A stretch of DNA of 53,013 nt, from contig CAKMKJ010000055.1 of assembly GCA_927443345.1 (NCBI GenBank), positions 1 through 53,013 on the forward strand, given 5' to 3'. The notes below the pieces were generated by a model, which saw only the letters and a program-made list of their open reading frames with translations, was not told where the DNA came from and did no database searches. A program made the position numbers and the translations under genes. Source of the stretch: an uncultured Anaerolineaceae bacterium (GTDB lineage: Bacteria; Chloroflexota; Anaerolineae; Anaerolineales; Anaerolineaceae). Of the stretch, positions 18,126 to 25,514 are shown piece by piece; the first letter of the stretch is position 1, and each line of letters opens with the position of its first letter.

Positions 18126-18410
18126 TCAATTACTCGGGTTATTGATATATAAATAAGCTTTTTGTTTTTGTACTTTTTAGTTTGTTTGAATTTTCCTTTA
18201 AAATGTTTATGCTGCGTGGTTACAAGTATTGCCAATTTTCATTGGTTTAATATAAACAGATTCCTTTTTTGGTTTGATTGCACTTTCCTTTAAAATTGTT
18301 AGTGCTATCGCGGTTACAAGTATTGCCAATTTTTCCTTGGTTTAATTTGAACCAGAATTTTTTGGTTTGTTTGCACTTTCCTTTAAAAATTTTCGTGCCC
18401 TTCGTGGTTA
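18126..18410. repeat. Tandem array, 94-bp period, right side of GxxExxY module
   Basis: The block GGTTACAAGTATTGCCAATTTT occurs at about 18218 and 18312, 94 bases apart. The related block CGTGGTTAAAA occurs a further 94 bases on at about 18404. Shared internal blocks are TTTGGTTTG and TTTCCTTTAAAA. A more decayed unit precedes these. The units read TTCGTGGTTA, that is, inverted relative to TAACCACGAA in the left array. No coding sequence. It ends 14 bases before the herA-like gene's last codon. Confidence 0.85.
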
Positions 18411-18423
18411 AAATAGGTTTTTT

Positions 18424-20151
18424 TTAAAACCCTAACTCCTTCAGATTCTGATCCACATTGCGCGAACCACCACGAGGCAGCAACTCATCCCAGAATTTTT
18501 GATCGTAGCGGCGTGAACGAACCAGAATAGGCATTGGCACACCCCAGCCCAATAGCACGACTTCTTCTTTGGGCTGCAGGCGAGCCAGCATGCCGCGTAA
18601 GGCATCCCGCCCGGCCAGGCCGGAGAGTACCGCGGCCACGTCACTTTCATCCCCGAGCCAGCCGGAGACGCGTGTACCCAATTGGGACATGACTTCGTCA
18701 TAGATTTGAGACGGACGCTGGTCAATGATCAGCAGCGTAACATAATACTTGCGCATTTCACGGGCGATGGTGCTGAACGAAGTCTGCGAAGCCATCTCAC
18801 GGTTGAGCAGCTTGTGCGCTTCTTCCACTGCAATCACCAGCGGACGCGGTTCCGCTTTGCCGTGGCTGCGGAAATCGTTGGTGCTCTCCTCCCACGCGTC
18901 GCGGATTTTGCGCGTCAGCAGGTTCGAGACCAGCAGATAATCCAGATCGGATTCGTAATCGCCAAAAGATAAAATAACATGCTGACCGGCTTGCAGCGCT
19001 TCAATTACATTCTTGAGCGGATCGGCGCCGGCGGTTTCTTCAACAATATACGGACAGGTGAAGACGCGTCCCAGTTTGCTGCGCAATCCTTCTGCAGCGG
19101 CAACGTTGACCCCTACCTGGTTGGCCCAAAAAGCCACGCTGTCAGGCGCATGCACCTTTTTGCCGTCGCCGTCCGTTTCCATCGCCCCCACTACCATCTT
19201 TTTGAATTCGCTGAACCATTTAGTCATGCCAAAAGAGTGGATCAGCGCGTCCAGCGTGGTGGAGGTGGTGTCGCGCAGATTGAGTTCGCGCGCCAACAGT
19301 TCAATATCCGCGGGTTGGATGTCAGATTCGTTGATCTCAAGTGTTAGGTCAGGCGTTTTGCCGCGAATGGTACTCTTGCGCCCCAAGCCGACTACGCGCA
19401 CGCGTGAGGCGAACTTGCTGCGCAGCCCTACCACCGGCTGACCGGTATCCGAGGCGATGTCGTCAAAGCCGTACTCGTTGTGCATGTCAAAGACCAGCAC
19501 CGAAGCGGCGTTGTGTTCGATCAGCCCCGCCAGGATGATGCGCGTCAAGAAAGATTTGCCCGATCCGGTGGCTCCGAAGATGCCGGCACTGCGCTGCACA
19601 AACTTATCCAGGTTAATGCACACGGGGTGATCCTGCTCGCGTGTCTTGCCGATCTCAAAGAACCCCTTCTGCCCAGGTTCGCCGAAGATTTCGGCCACAT
19701 CCCCGGCGGAGGCTAGCCTCGCTAATGAGTGGTGCGATGGCACGGTCTTGATCGGCAGCGGACGGGGCAGGTTCTCATTCTGGTGCGCTTTCGTCCAGGC
19801 TTCGTAATCGGGTGAATCCAGTTCGGGGCCGCGCTCAAGCATCAGCGCGGGCAGCACCTCAAGGTTGGTATATAACGTCTGCTCGTTGAGCAGGCGGGTG
19901 ACCAGAGGCGAGAGTCTGTTTTCGGCGGGTTTCTCAGCATAACGCGGATCGGAAGCCCCGAGCTGCAGATCAGTCACTAATCCGTAGAACTGCCAATTGC
20001 CGCTTTCGAGCACCACAAAACCGCCCTCCTGCACCTGGTCTGAAGGAACGGTGAGGCGCACGAAGAGGTTGGCCTTAAGACCGCCGCCCACCACGTATCC
20101 AATAGGCTGACCGCCTGATGTTTCAAAAGTAAACTTATTCAAATTGCTCAT
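18424..20151 (-). CDS. herA: HerA-like DNA translocase/helicase ATPase
   Basis: FtsK/HerA-superfamily ATPase, 575 residues. The first about 80 residues are a HAS-barrel domain. The RecA-like core has Walker A GATGSGKS (193-200), Walker B-type LVIAVEEAHKLL near 440, and downstream REMRKYYV and IDQRPSQI, matching HerA's sensor and arginine-finger region. HerA forms a hexamer that threads double-stranded DNA into the NurA nuclease for end resection in archaea; bacterial relatives also serve in phage defence. It is the third gene of a tight NurA / HAS-barrel-like / HerA operon; only 13 bases separate it from the middle gene. The pairing with NurA favours DNA repair over HerA-Sir2-type defence. 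Confidence 0.88.
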   Translation of the reverse strand: MSNLNKFTFETSGGQPIGYVVGGGLKANLFVRLTVPSDQVQEGGFVVLESGNWQFYGLVTDLQLGASDPRYAEKPAENRLSPLVTRLLNEQTLYTNLEVLPALMLERGPELDSPDYEAWTKAHQNENLPRPLPIKTVPSHHSLARLASAGDVAEIFGEPGQKGFFEIGKTREQDHPVCINLDKFVQRSAGIFGATGSGKSFLTRIILAGLIEHNAASVLVFDMHNEYGFDDIASDTGQPVVGLRSKFASRVRVVGLGRKSTIRGKTPDLTLEINESDIQPADIELLARELNLRDTTSTTLDALIHSFGMTKWFSEFKKMVVGAMETDGDGKKVHAPDSVAFWANQVGVNVAAAEGLRSKLGRVFTCPYIVEETAGADPLKNVIEALQAGQHVILSFGDYESDLDYLLVSNLLTRKIRDAWEESTNDFRSHGKAEPRPLVIAVEEAHKLLNREMASQTSFSTIAREMRKYYVTLLIIDQRPSQIYDEVMSQLGTRVSGWLGDESDVAAVLSGLAGRDALRGMLARLQPKEEVVLLGWGVPMPILVRSRRYDQKFWDELLPRGGSRNVDQNLKELGF

Positions 20152-20164
20152 CGCTCACCTTCCC

Positions 20165-20755
20165 TTATGCCGTTACTTCAGAAACCGCGCTGAGCACGTC
20201 CATCAACTGCGGATAATCGTCTTTGAGGAGCGCGATCACTTCTCTCAAGGCCACTTCAATCTGATCCGCGGCACTGGTTTGCAGCACCTGTCTGAGATGC
20301 GCGGTCAGCAGATCCGCGGCGGGCAGCTCCATGTTGCGCAGCAGCCCGCGGAAGTAGCCGAATTTGCCGCTGGCGCAAAAGGTCGCCACTTCATCCAATG
20401 TGCAGGGGAAGATTTTATCAAGCGAGAGCGGCGGTCGGGGCGGACGCGTCTGCGAAATGCTAATTCCCTGCTGCCAACCAATGAAGACCACGCTCATTTC
20501 AACCGGCATGTTGCGGTTCTTGCGGTTGTCTTCGATGACCTCATCAGAGAGGTTGGTGGAAGTAACCAACTGGCGCACCAACCCATCATCGTCAATATGG
20601 ATTTCGTGTATGAGTCCGTATATCTGGCTGCCGTCCTCGAGCGGAATGCGCACCATCTGACCGAATACAGGTGCCTCAAGCGGAGAAACCTGGCAGCCGA
20701 TCACACAGCCTGAAGTATTGGCCCTGAGTAAACGTCCGATTGCGATTGAGCTCAT
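20165..20755 (-). CDS. Stand-alone HAS-barrel-like protein in the HerA-NurA operon
   Basis: Protein of 196 residues without membrane helices or enzyme motifs. The first about 100 residues (IGRLLRANTSGCVIGC, PVFGQMVRIPLEDGSQIYGLIHEIHI, MSVVFIGW) are beta-rich and resemble the HAS barrel that begins HerA itself. The rest is helical and acidic. The start codon follows the NurA stop after one base, and the HerA gene starts 13 bases downstream, so the three products should be made together. Inference: an adaptor or cap for the HerA hexamer or NurA dimer. I know no characterised homologue. The HAS assignment is based on pattern similarity only. Confidence 0.65.
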   Translation of the reverse strand: MSSIAIGRLLRANTSGCVIGCQVSPLEAPVFGQMVRIPLEDGSQIYGLIHEIHIDDDGLVRQLVTSTNLSDEVIEDNRKNRNMPVEMSVVFIGWQQGISISQTRPPRPPLSLDKIFPCTLDEVATFCASGKFGYFRGLLRNMELPAADLLTAHLRQVLQTSAADQIEVALREVIALLKDDYPQLMDVLSAVSEVTA

Positions 20756-20756
20756 C

Positions 20757-21911
20757 TTACATCCTTCCTCTTGCCTGGTGCTGTTTGTGTGATTGTTTAT
20801 TTGAATTGAAAGAGGGCGGCAATCCGCGGTTCAAAAGTTCACTCTCTATCATCTCGCTGATCTGGTTATGGTCATCCATCTTGACCACGGCGATCTCGTG
20901 CGCGCGGATCAGCGGATAAGGATACGGCCGCGACCCCGCCTGGTGGGATTGTTCGACCAGCACCGACTGCAAGAGGCTCATGGCGTGTAGGTCTTCAACC
21001 ACCCACAGCGGAACTTCCACTCGCGCCAGGGCGGGTTGCCCAGTACTGCCCACGTTGATATAAAAGAAGTGCAGCGCTTTCTTATTGGCGAAAGCGTCTG
21101 CCGAACTGGATTGCAGTTTGAAGACCGCCGAACGTTCGCCCGGGTTGAGTATGGTTTCAAATAATTGCAGATCCGTAACCCCGGCGAAAGGTCTTTCGTT
21201 GGGATCGTTTTCGGGTGCCACCAGTTCTAGCAACTTGACCACCAGATCCGCGCGCGGACGGTCTACATAACCAGCGGTAATCACTTGATTGAGCGCCTGG
21301 TCATCCAGCGCAGCCAGGTATTGTTTGAAATAATGCTCGAAGGCTTTTTCCTGGCGAGGCTCATGATACAGCTCAAGCGGACCGTCCGTCAGCGTGATCA
21401 ACGGCGCGGATTCGTTTTGCGCCAGGTCTGCCAAAATCTCGCGCTCATGCACATCACGCATCAGCGAGATCAGGTCTTCTGAAGCCAACCCACCTGATGG
21501 ATGCAATTCTTCGTCATAAAGTAAATTGGAAAAGGTTTTGATCTCTGGCGCCAAACCGCTGCCCGGCTGCATGCGAATCACCCCAACGTTAACCAACCCA
21601 TAGAGCGCCGAGCCGTGCGGGTCTGGGTTGATCTGCGACCCATCCGCGGCGAGGATGGTGCAGGCCGGAGCTGGCAGCTCAGCGGAATTGTGCGCAGTAA
21701 GCGCTTCACTTACCGGCACGGCACAGCGCAAGCCTTTATTTTTACTTACCCGGTTTTCAACAATTTCTTGAAGTTCTTTCTGCTGGTCACTGTATTGAGA
21801 CAGTAAAACCTGACAGGCAGCCAGTTTTTGCGCCATTTCAGAACGGTGCGAAACGGCCGTTTCGGCCAGCGCTTGAATTTGAGGTTTCAGGTTGAGAAAA
21901 TTTACCGGCAT
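20757..21911 (-). CDS. nurA: NurA-domain nuclease
   Basis: NurA-like nuclease of 384 residues. The conserved first metal-binding Asp is in ILAADGSQINPD (Asp90), the second in LITLTDGPLELY (Asp176), and a C-terminal acidic motif is VVKMDDHNQISEM. An N-terminal coiled-coil segment (about 10-55) precedes the nuclease core, a common layout in bacterial relatives. In archaea NurA is a Mn-dependent dimeric nuclease that resects DNA ends with HerA, Mre11 and Rad50. No Mre11/Rad50 genes are in the window. It is the first gene of the operon. No clear promoter was identified. Confidence 0.85.
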   Translation of the reverse strand: MPVNFLNLKPQIQALAETAVSHRSEMAQKLAACQVLLSQYSDQQKELQEIVENRVSKNKGLRCAVPVSEALTAHNSAELPAPACTILAADGSQINPDPHGSALYGLVNVGVIRMQPGSGLAPEIKTFSNLLYDEELHPSGGLASEDLISLMRDVHEREILADLAQNESAPLITLTDGPLELYHEPRQEKAFEHYFKQYLAALDDQALNQVITAGYVDRPRADLVVKLLELVAPENDPNERPFAGVTDLQLFETILNPGERSAVFKLQSSSADAFANKKALHFFYINVGSTGQPALARVEVPLWVVEDLHAMSLLQSVLVEQSHQAGSRPYPYPLIRAHEIAVVKMDDHNQISEMIESELLNRGLPPSFNSNKQSHKQHQARGRM

Positions 21912-22039
21912 GCCAGCCTTTCAGATATCGAACATTTGTTTGAATTATACGAAATCGCAGGGATGCTGGCAAGATGAAATGACATTAAAGCATAAAACTC
22001 ACGTTATAATCATTGGGTTTGCCCACAGGAGACTTCGAC

Positions 22040-22600
22040 TTGGATTTAATCACCACACTTCTCATTGCACTTGGCCTGGCCATGGATTGTTTCGCTGTTG
22101 CGCTTGGCATCGGCTGTTCTCCCACCCCAAAAGATTTCCGCACATACTTCCGAATAGCGTTTCATTTCGGCCTCTTTCAAGGCGGGATGACCTTTTTAGG
22201 CTGGCTGGGCGGCAGCACCATTGCTCACTTGATCTCCGATTTCGACCACTGGATCGCGTTTGGTCTATTGGTGTTTGTAGGCTTGCGCATGGTTCGCGAG
22301 AGCCTATCGAAAAACGAAGAAGAAGACCCCTGCAATCCGTCTCGCGGCAAGACCTTGATCATGCTTTCTGTCGCCACCAGCATTGACGCGCTGGCCGTCG
22401 GTCTGAGCCTGGCCATGGTAAATGGCTCCATCTTGGTGTCAAGCCTGGTAATTGGTGCAACTTCTTTACTGCTCTCGGTGCTGGGGCTCTTTATTGGCGG
22501 CAGATTGGGCTGCAAATTCGGCAAACGCATGGAGCTAATCGGAGGCTTGGTGCTGATCGGTATCGGCATCCGCGTGTTATTAAGTCACTTATTGGGATAA
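22040..22600 (+). CDS. mntP: MntP-type manganese efflux pump
   Basis: Six-helix membrane protein of 186 residues. The TTG at 22040 has AGGAGA seven bases upstream and yields the usual N terminus (DLITTLLIALGLAMDCFAVALG). The family's paired motifs are present: AMDCFAVALGIG in helix 1 and SVATSIDALAVGLSLA in helix 4, with the conserved acidic residues needed for Mn(II) efflux. No manganese riboswitch of the yybP-ykoY type can be seen upstream; the leader is only about 30 bases from a TATAAT at 22005. It is divergent from the NurA operon. Confidence 0.9.
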   Translation: MDLITTLLIALGLAMDCFAVALGIGCSPTPKDFRTYFRIAFHFGLFQGGMTFLGWLGGSTIAHLISDFDHWIAFGLLVFVGLRMVRESLSKNEEEDPCNPSRGKTLIMLSVATSIDALAVGLSLAMVNGSILVSSLVIGATSLLLSVLGLFIGGRLGCKFGKRMELIGGLVLIGIGIRVLLSHLLG

Positions 22601-22610
22601 TTCACATCGA

Positions 22611-22630
22611 AACACTATTAGTGTTTTATT
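22611..22630 (+). terminator. Weak terminator after mntP
   Basis: AACAC/GTGTT stem (22611-22625) with a 5-nt loop is followed by TTATT. The stem is short. It lies just upstream of the promoter for the zinc-ribbon gene. Confidence 0.4.
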
Positions 22631-22649
22631 AGAAGGTATTCTACCCTTC

Positions 22650-22678
22650 TTGACCATGCCCTTTAATCAGACTATAAT
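22650..22678 (+). promoter_or_regulatory. Sigma-70-type promoter for the FmdB-family gene
   Basis: TTGACC at 22650-22655 and TATAAT at 22673-22678 are separated by exactly 17 bases. This is close to the consensus. The gene start is 38 bases after the -10 box. Confidence 0.75.
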
Positions 22679-22715
22679 GGGCAAGATTATTGCTCAATGA
22701 AACAGAGGTGTTAGT

Positions 22716-23072
22716 ATGCCGGTATATACCTATCGGTGCGGAAATTGCGGCGTCCAGTTTGACCAGACCCAAAAATTTACAGATGAAGCATTGACCAAGT
22801 GCCCTGAATGCGGAAAGATCACCCTGCAAAAGGTCTACACGCCGGTCGGCATCGTCTTCAAGGGTTCTGGCTTTTATGCAACCGACCACCGTTCTCCTTC
22901 AGGGCAGAATAGTTGGGCTTCTGATAAAAAAGATGAGAAGGCCGCTGAATCCAAGTCTGACTCAACAAGTTCAGACAGTTCCAGCAGCACAACCAGTGTT
23001 GCTGAGAAACCTGCAGCCAAACCTGCTGAAACCACCAAACCCGCAGCCGCACCCAGCGTCGAAAAATCCTGA
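22716..23072 (+). CDS. FmdB-family zinc ribbon protein
   Basis: Small protein of 118 residues. The N-terminal zinc ribbon (PF09723 type) has two CxxC pairs, C8-x2-C11 and C29-x2-C32, in PVYTYRCGNCG and TKCPECGK, then the conserved segment GIVFKGSGFYATD. The remaining 55 residues are a Ser/Thr/Pro/Ala-rich, low-complexity tail with no fold. Family members are annotated as putative regulators but their role is largely unknown. It has its own promoter and terminator. Confidence 0.9.
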   Translation: MPVYTYRCGNCGVQFDQTQKFTDEALTKCPECGKITLQKVYTPVGIVFKGSGFYATDHRSPSGQNSWASDKKDEKAAESKSDSTSSDSSSSTTSVAEKPAAKPAETTKPAAAPSVEKS

Positions 23073-23095
23073 TTAAAAAAATTGCTACCCTCAAC

Positions 23096-23122
23096 ACTCC
23101 CGGCGCGACCGGGAGTATTTTT
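23096..23122 (+). terminator. Terminator after the zinc ribbon gene
   Basis: ACTCCCGG / CCGGGAGT (23096-23103, 23109-23116), loop CGCGA, followed by ATTTTTG. Confidence 0.9.
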
Positions 23123-23212
23123 GTATTATGATTACTGATAGTTATTGTTAGACCGTTGATAGCTTTTGATAGCATCTTAAAAATACACTCTACCCATCAC
23201 GTGAGGCAAGGT

Positions 23213-23365
23213 ATGTCAAGAAAAAATTCAAAAACAAACAGCCGAGAGACTAAACCGCGGACTTCTTTCGTGCAGAGAAAAATGCGCCGCCAGCAAATTT
23301 TTATGGCAGTCGTGGCAATCATTTTGGTTCTGACCATGGTGCTGGCACTGGCGATTCAATACTAG
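23213..23365 (+). CDS. Small single-helix membrane protein
   Basis: Fifty residues: a basic, Ser/Lys/Arg-rich cytoplasmic N terminus followed by one hydrophobic helix (IFMAVVAIILVLTMVLALAI) near the C terminus. The start ATG at 23213 is preceded by GAGGCAAGG. It ends 8 bases before the DUF4173 gene and is probably co-transcribed with it. Many such short proteins of this build occur in Chloroflexota; function unknown. Confidence 0.7.
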   Translation: MSRKNSKTNSRETKPRTSFVQRKMRRQQIFMAVVAIILVLTMVLALAIQY

Positions 23366-23373
23366 AGGAAAAA

Positions 23374-24951
23374 ATGCCTAAACATAAGAATTGGTTTTGG
23401 CTCGCTGCATTCGCAGCAGCCTGTTTCTTTGATTTTCTATTCTGGAAAAAAGATCTCGGAATCTCGTTTTTGATCTGGATCGCAGCACTGATCATCATTG
23501 GATACTTGTTAGCCTGGCGCGAAGGTAAAAAACCCTCCGCCGCCAGCATCATCATTACCCTGTTGACCCTGGGCTTTGCCTTCATCCCTGTCTGGCGCAG
23601 TGAACCCTTCACCCGCTTTTTCAGCGCCATGCTCACTATGGGCGGTTTGCTGCTGTTGTCGGCCACTTTTTTAACCGGCAACTGGCCGTTCTACAAAATG
23701 GTCGATTATTTCAAGGCTTTATTCACCGCCATCGGCGGAGCGCTTTCTCGCGCAATTCTGTTAAGCTCAAAAAGCCCAACGCCGCCACCGCTTGAAGAGT
23801 CTCAAAAAACACGAGGCGGCAAAAAATTCTGGGCCATCGTGCGCGGATTGCTGATTGCCCTGCCCATCGTGGCCATTCTGGCGCTTCTGCTGACTGCGGC
23901 TGATCCGGTGTTTGGCGATTGGCTGAAAAAAATCCTTGATCTTGAAAAACTGCCCGAATACCTCTTCAGAGCCTTCTATATCGTTGCCATCGGCGGATTA
24001 TTGGTGGGAATATACCTGCACGCCATCCATCCCAACAAAATGGAAGAACGCCCTGATCCTAACAAGGCCTGGATGAAACCCTTCCTGGGTTGGACTGAAT
24101 CTGCCGTGATTCTGGCGGCTGTTGATCTGCTTTTCTTGTCTTTCGTATTCATTCAAATGCGCTACCTTTTTGGCGGCACAGCCAACATTACTGAAACCGG
24201 CTTCACCTACGCCGACTATGCCCGCCGCGGCTTTGGAGAACTTGTGGCAGTAGCAGTGCTCAGCCTGGGTCTTTATCTGGTGCTGCATACTGTTTCAAAG
24301 CGAGAAAGCCGGGGCTCACAAATTGCGTTTTCTGCCCTCACCATCCTGCTCATGACCAATGTATTGATCATCCTGGCCTCCTCGATGAGCCGCCTCCTGC
24401 TTTACGAAGAAGCCTACGGGTTTTCTCAACTGCGCACCTACACCCATGTTTTCATCTACTGGCTGGCTGCGCTGATCGTGGTCACCGTCTTCCTCGAACT
24501 CTTCCGCCGTCGCGGCTCTTTCGCCCTGGCTTTACTGGTGATGACCCTCGGTTTCGGCGCCACCCTGGCTGTGATGAACGTCAACGGTTTTATTGCCAAC
24601 AAAAACATTGCCAGAGCAGTTGCAGGTGAAGACCTGGATGTGCCTTACCTGGTTTCGCTCTCTTCAGATGCCGTGCCGACCCTGTTTGAGAAATTCACCG
24701 ATACCGCCACCCCCAAGGCCATCAAAGAAGATTTGGGATACGCACTGGCTTGCCGCTCCGTCTTGATGGATGACCCTTCCACCCAACCCTGGCAAGAGTT
24801 TAACATCAGCACCGTCCAGGCTTGGAACCTGTTGCAAACCAACAAGTCTGTCTTGTTAAAATACAAGATTGTGGATAGTAATGATCGGGGTTGGTACTAC
24901 TTAAAAAATGGCGAAAAAATATCCTGTTTTGATTATGGCTTCATGGATTAA
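23374..24951 (+). CDS. DUF4173-type polytopic membrane protein
   Basis: Membrane protein of 525 residues with about twelve helices and a C-terminal soluble part of roughly 90 residues. It starts after an AGAGGAAA ribosome site. The region EAYGFSQLRTYTHVFIYWLA, with its conserved Tyr, Gly, Leu and Arg, is characteristic of DUF4173/DUF4153 proteins. Their function is not established. A soluble insertion around residues 130-150 (KSPTPPPLEESQKTRGGKK) separates the first membrane block from the second. Predicted co-transcription with the 50-residue protein upstream. The downstream 33-bp palindrome may end the transcript. Confidence 0.85.
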   Translation: MPKHKNWFWLAAFAAACFFDFLFWKKDLGISFLIWIAALIIIGYLLAWREGKKPSAASIIITLLTLGFAFIPVWRSEPFTRFFSAMLTMGGLLLLSATFLTGNWPFYKMVDYFKALFTAIGGALSRAILLSSKSPTPPPLEESQKTRGGKKFWAIVRGLLIALPIVAILALLLTAADPVFGDWLKKILDLEKLPEYLFRAFYIVAIGGLLVGIYLHAIHPNKMEERPDPNKAWMKPFLGWTESAVILAAVDLLFLSFVFIQMRYLFGGTANITETGFTYADYARRGFGELVAVAVLSLGLYLVLHTVSKRESRGSQIAFSALTILLMTNVLIILASSMSRLLLYEEAYGFSQLRTYTHVFIYWLAALIVVTVFLELFRRRGSFALALLVMTLGFGATLAVMNVNGFIANKNIARAVAGEDLDVPYLVSLSSDAVPTLFEKFTDTATPKAIKEDLGYALACRSVLMDDPSTQPWQEFNISTVQAWNLLQTNKSVLLKYKIVDSNDRGWYYLKNGEKISCFDYGFMD

Positions 24952-24980
24952 AAAACCTTAAGTCCACCCCAATTTATACT

Positions 24981-25013
24981 AACCTTGCCAAGGTTTGAAA
25001 CCTTGGCAAGGTT
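24981..25013. repeat. REP-like palindrome, copy 1
   Basis: AACCTTGCCAAGG (24981-24993), spacer TTTGAAA, CCTTGGCAAGGTT (25001-25013): a perfect 13-bp inverted repeat. Each arm is itself nearly palindromic (CCTTG-C-CAAGG). It has the same spacer and layout as the palindrome beside the RAYT gene at 49451-49483, differing by one compensated base pair. It lies between the convergent DUF4173 and alkyltransferase-like genes; GATTTTT follows on the + strand, so it could also terminate transcription. Confidence 0.85.
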
Positions 25014-25079
25014 GATTTTTAACAGGTGTCCTGAAATCTATCTTTCCAAGGGATGTACTTCATGTTGCACCTTGCAGGT

Positions 25080-25430
25080 TTAATCCTGGTTTCTACTTGA
25101 AACTGAGATACCGTCCCAGCCAAATTTGTCAAAATCAATTTCACCTTCAAGGCTAAACTCAATGCCTTTCTCTTCGAGCAAAACGCGCTGCATGTTGGTG
25201 CCAAATCCGTAGCCATGCGGACTGATGTGCCCTTTGGCATTGACCACCCGCTGCCAGGGCACATCCTCTGCATTGGGCTGCTTGCCAAGTGCGGCCAGGG
25301 CAAAACCAATCATCTGCGCCGAACAGCGACCGACGATTCGCGAAATTTGGCCGTATCTGGCCACTCTTCCCGCCGGTATCTGTCTAATCACAGCATAAAT
25401 AAGGTCATAAAGTCTTGGTTCTTCTGTCAT
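25080..25430 (-). CDS. Alkyltransferase-like protein (ATL), MGMT family
   Basis: Protein of 116 residues with the DNA-binding domain of O6-alkylguanine-DNA alkyltransferases. Start set at ATG 25430 with a strong GGAGGTAGA site; the longer frame is unlikely. Helix-turn-helix region GQISRIVG..., recognition segment and KGHISPHGYGFG are present. The active-site PCHR motif is changed to PWQR (Trp59 instead of Cys), so it cannot transfer an alkyl group. ATL proteins instead bind O6-alkylguanine and hand the site to nucleotide excision repair. Divergent from the UPF0104-type gene. Confidence 0.9.
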   Translation of the reverse strand: MTEEPRLYDLIYAVIRQIPAGRVARYGQISRIVGRCSAQMIGFALAALGKQPNAEDVPWQRVVNAKGHISPHGYGFGTNMQRVLLEEKGIEFSLEGEIDFDKFGWDGISVSSRNQD

Positions 25431-25514
25431 TCTACCTCCAGCATCGCTACCTGCATTATAGTCATCCTGCAACAGGTTGCAAGTGAAGACGGCTCTCATG
25501 GTAGAATTTCATTT

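Noticed and set aside
21912-22040. Manganese riboswitch upstream of mntP
   Set aside because: The leader is too short for yybP-ykoY and no matching stems are visible.
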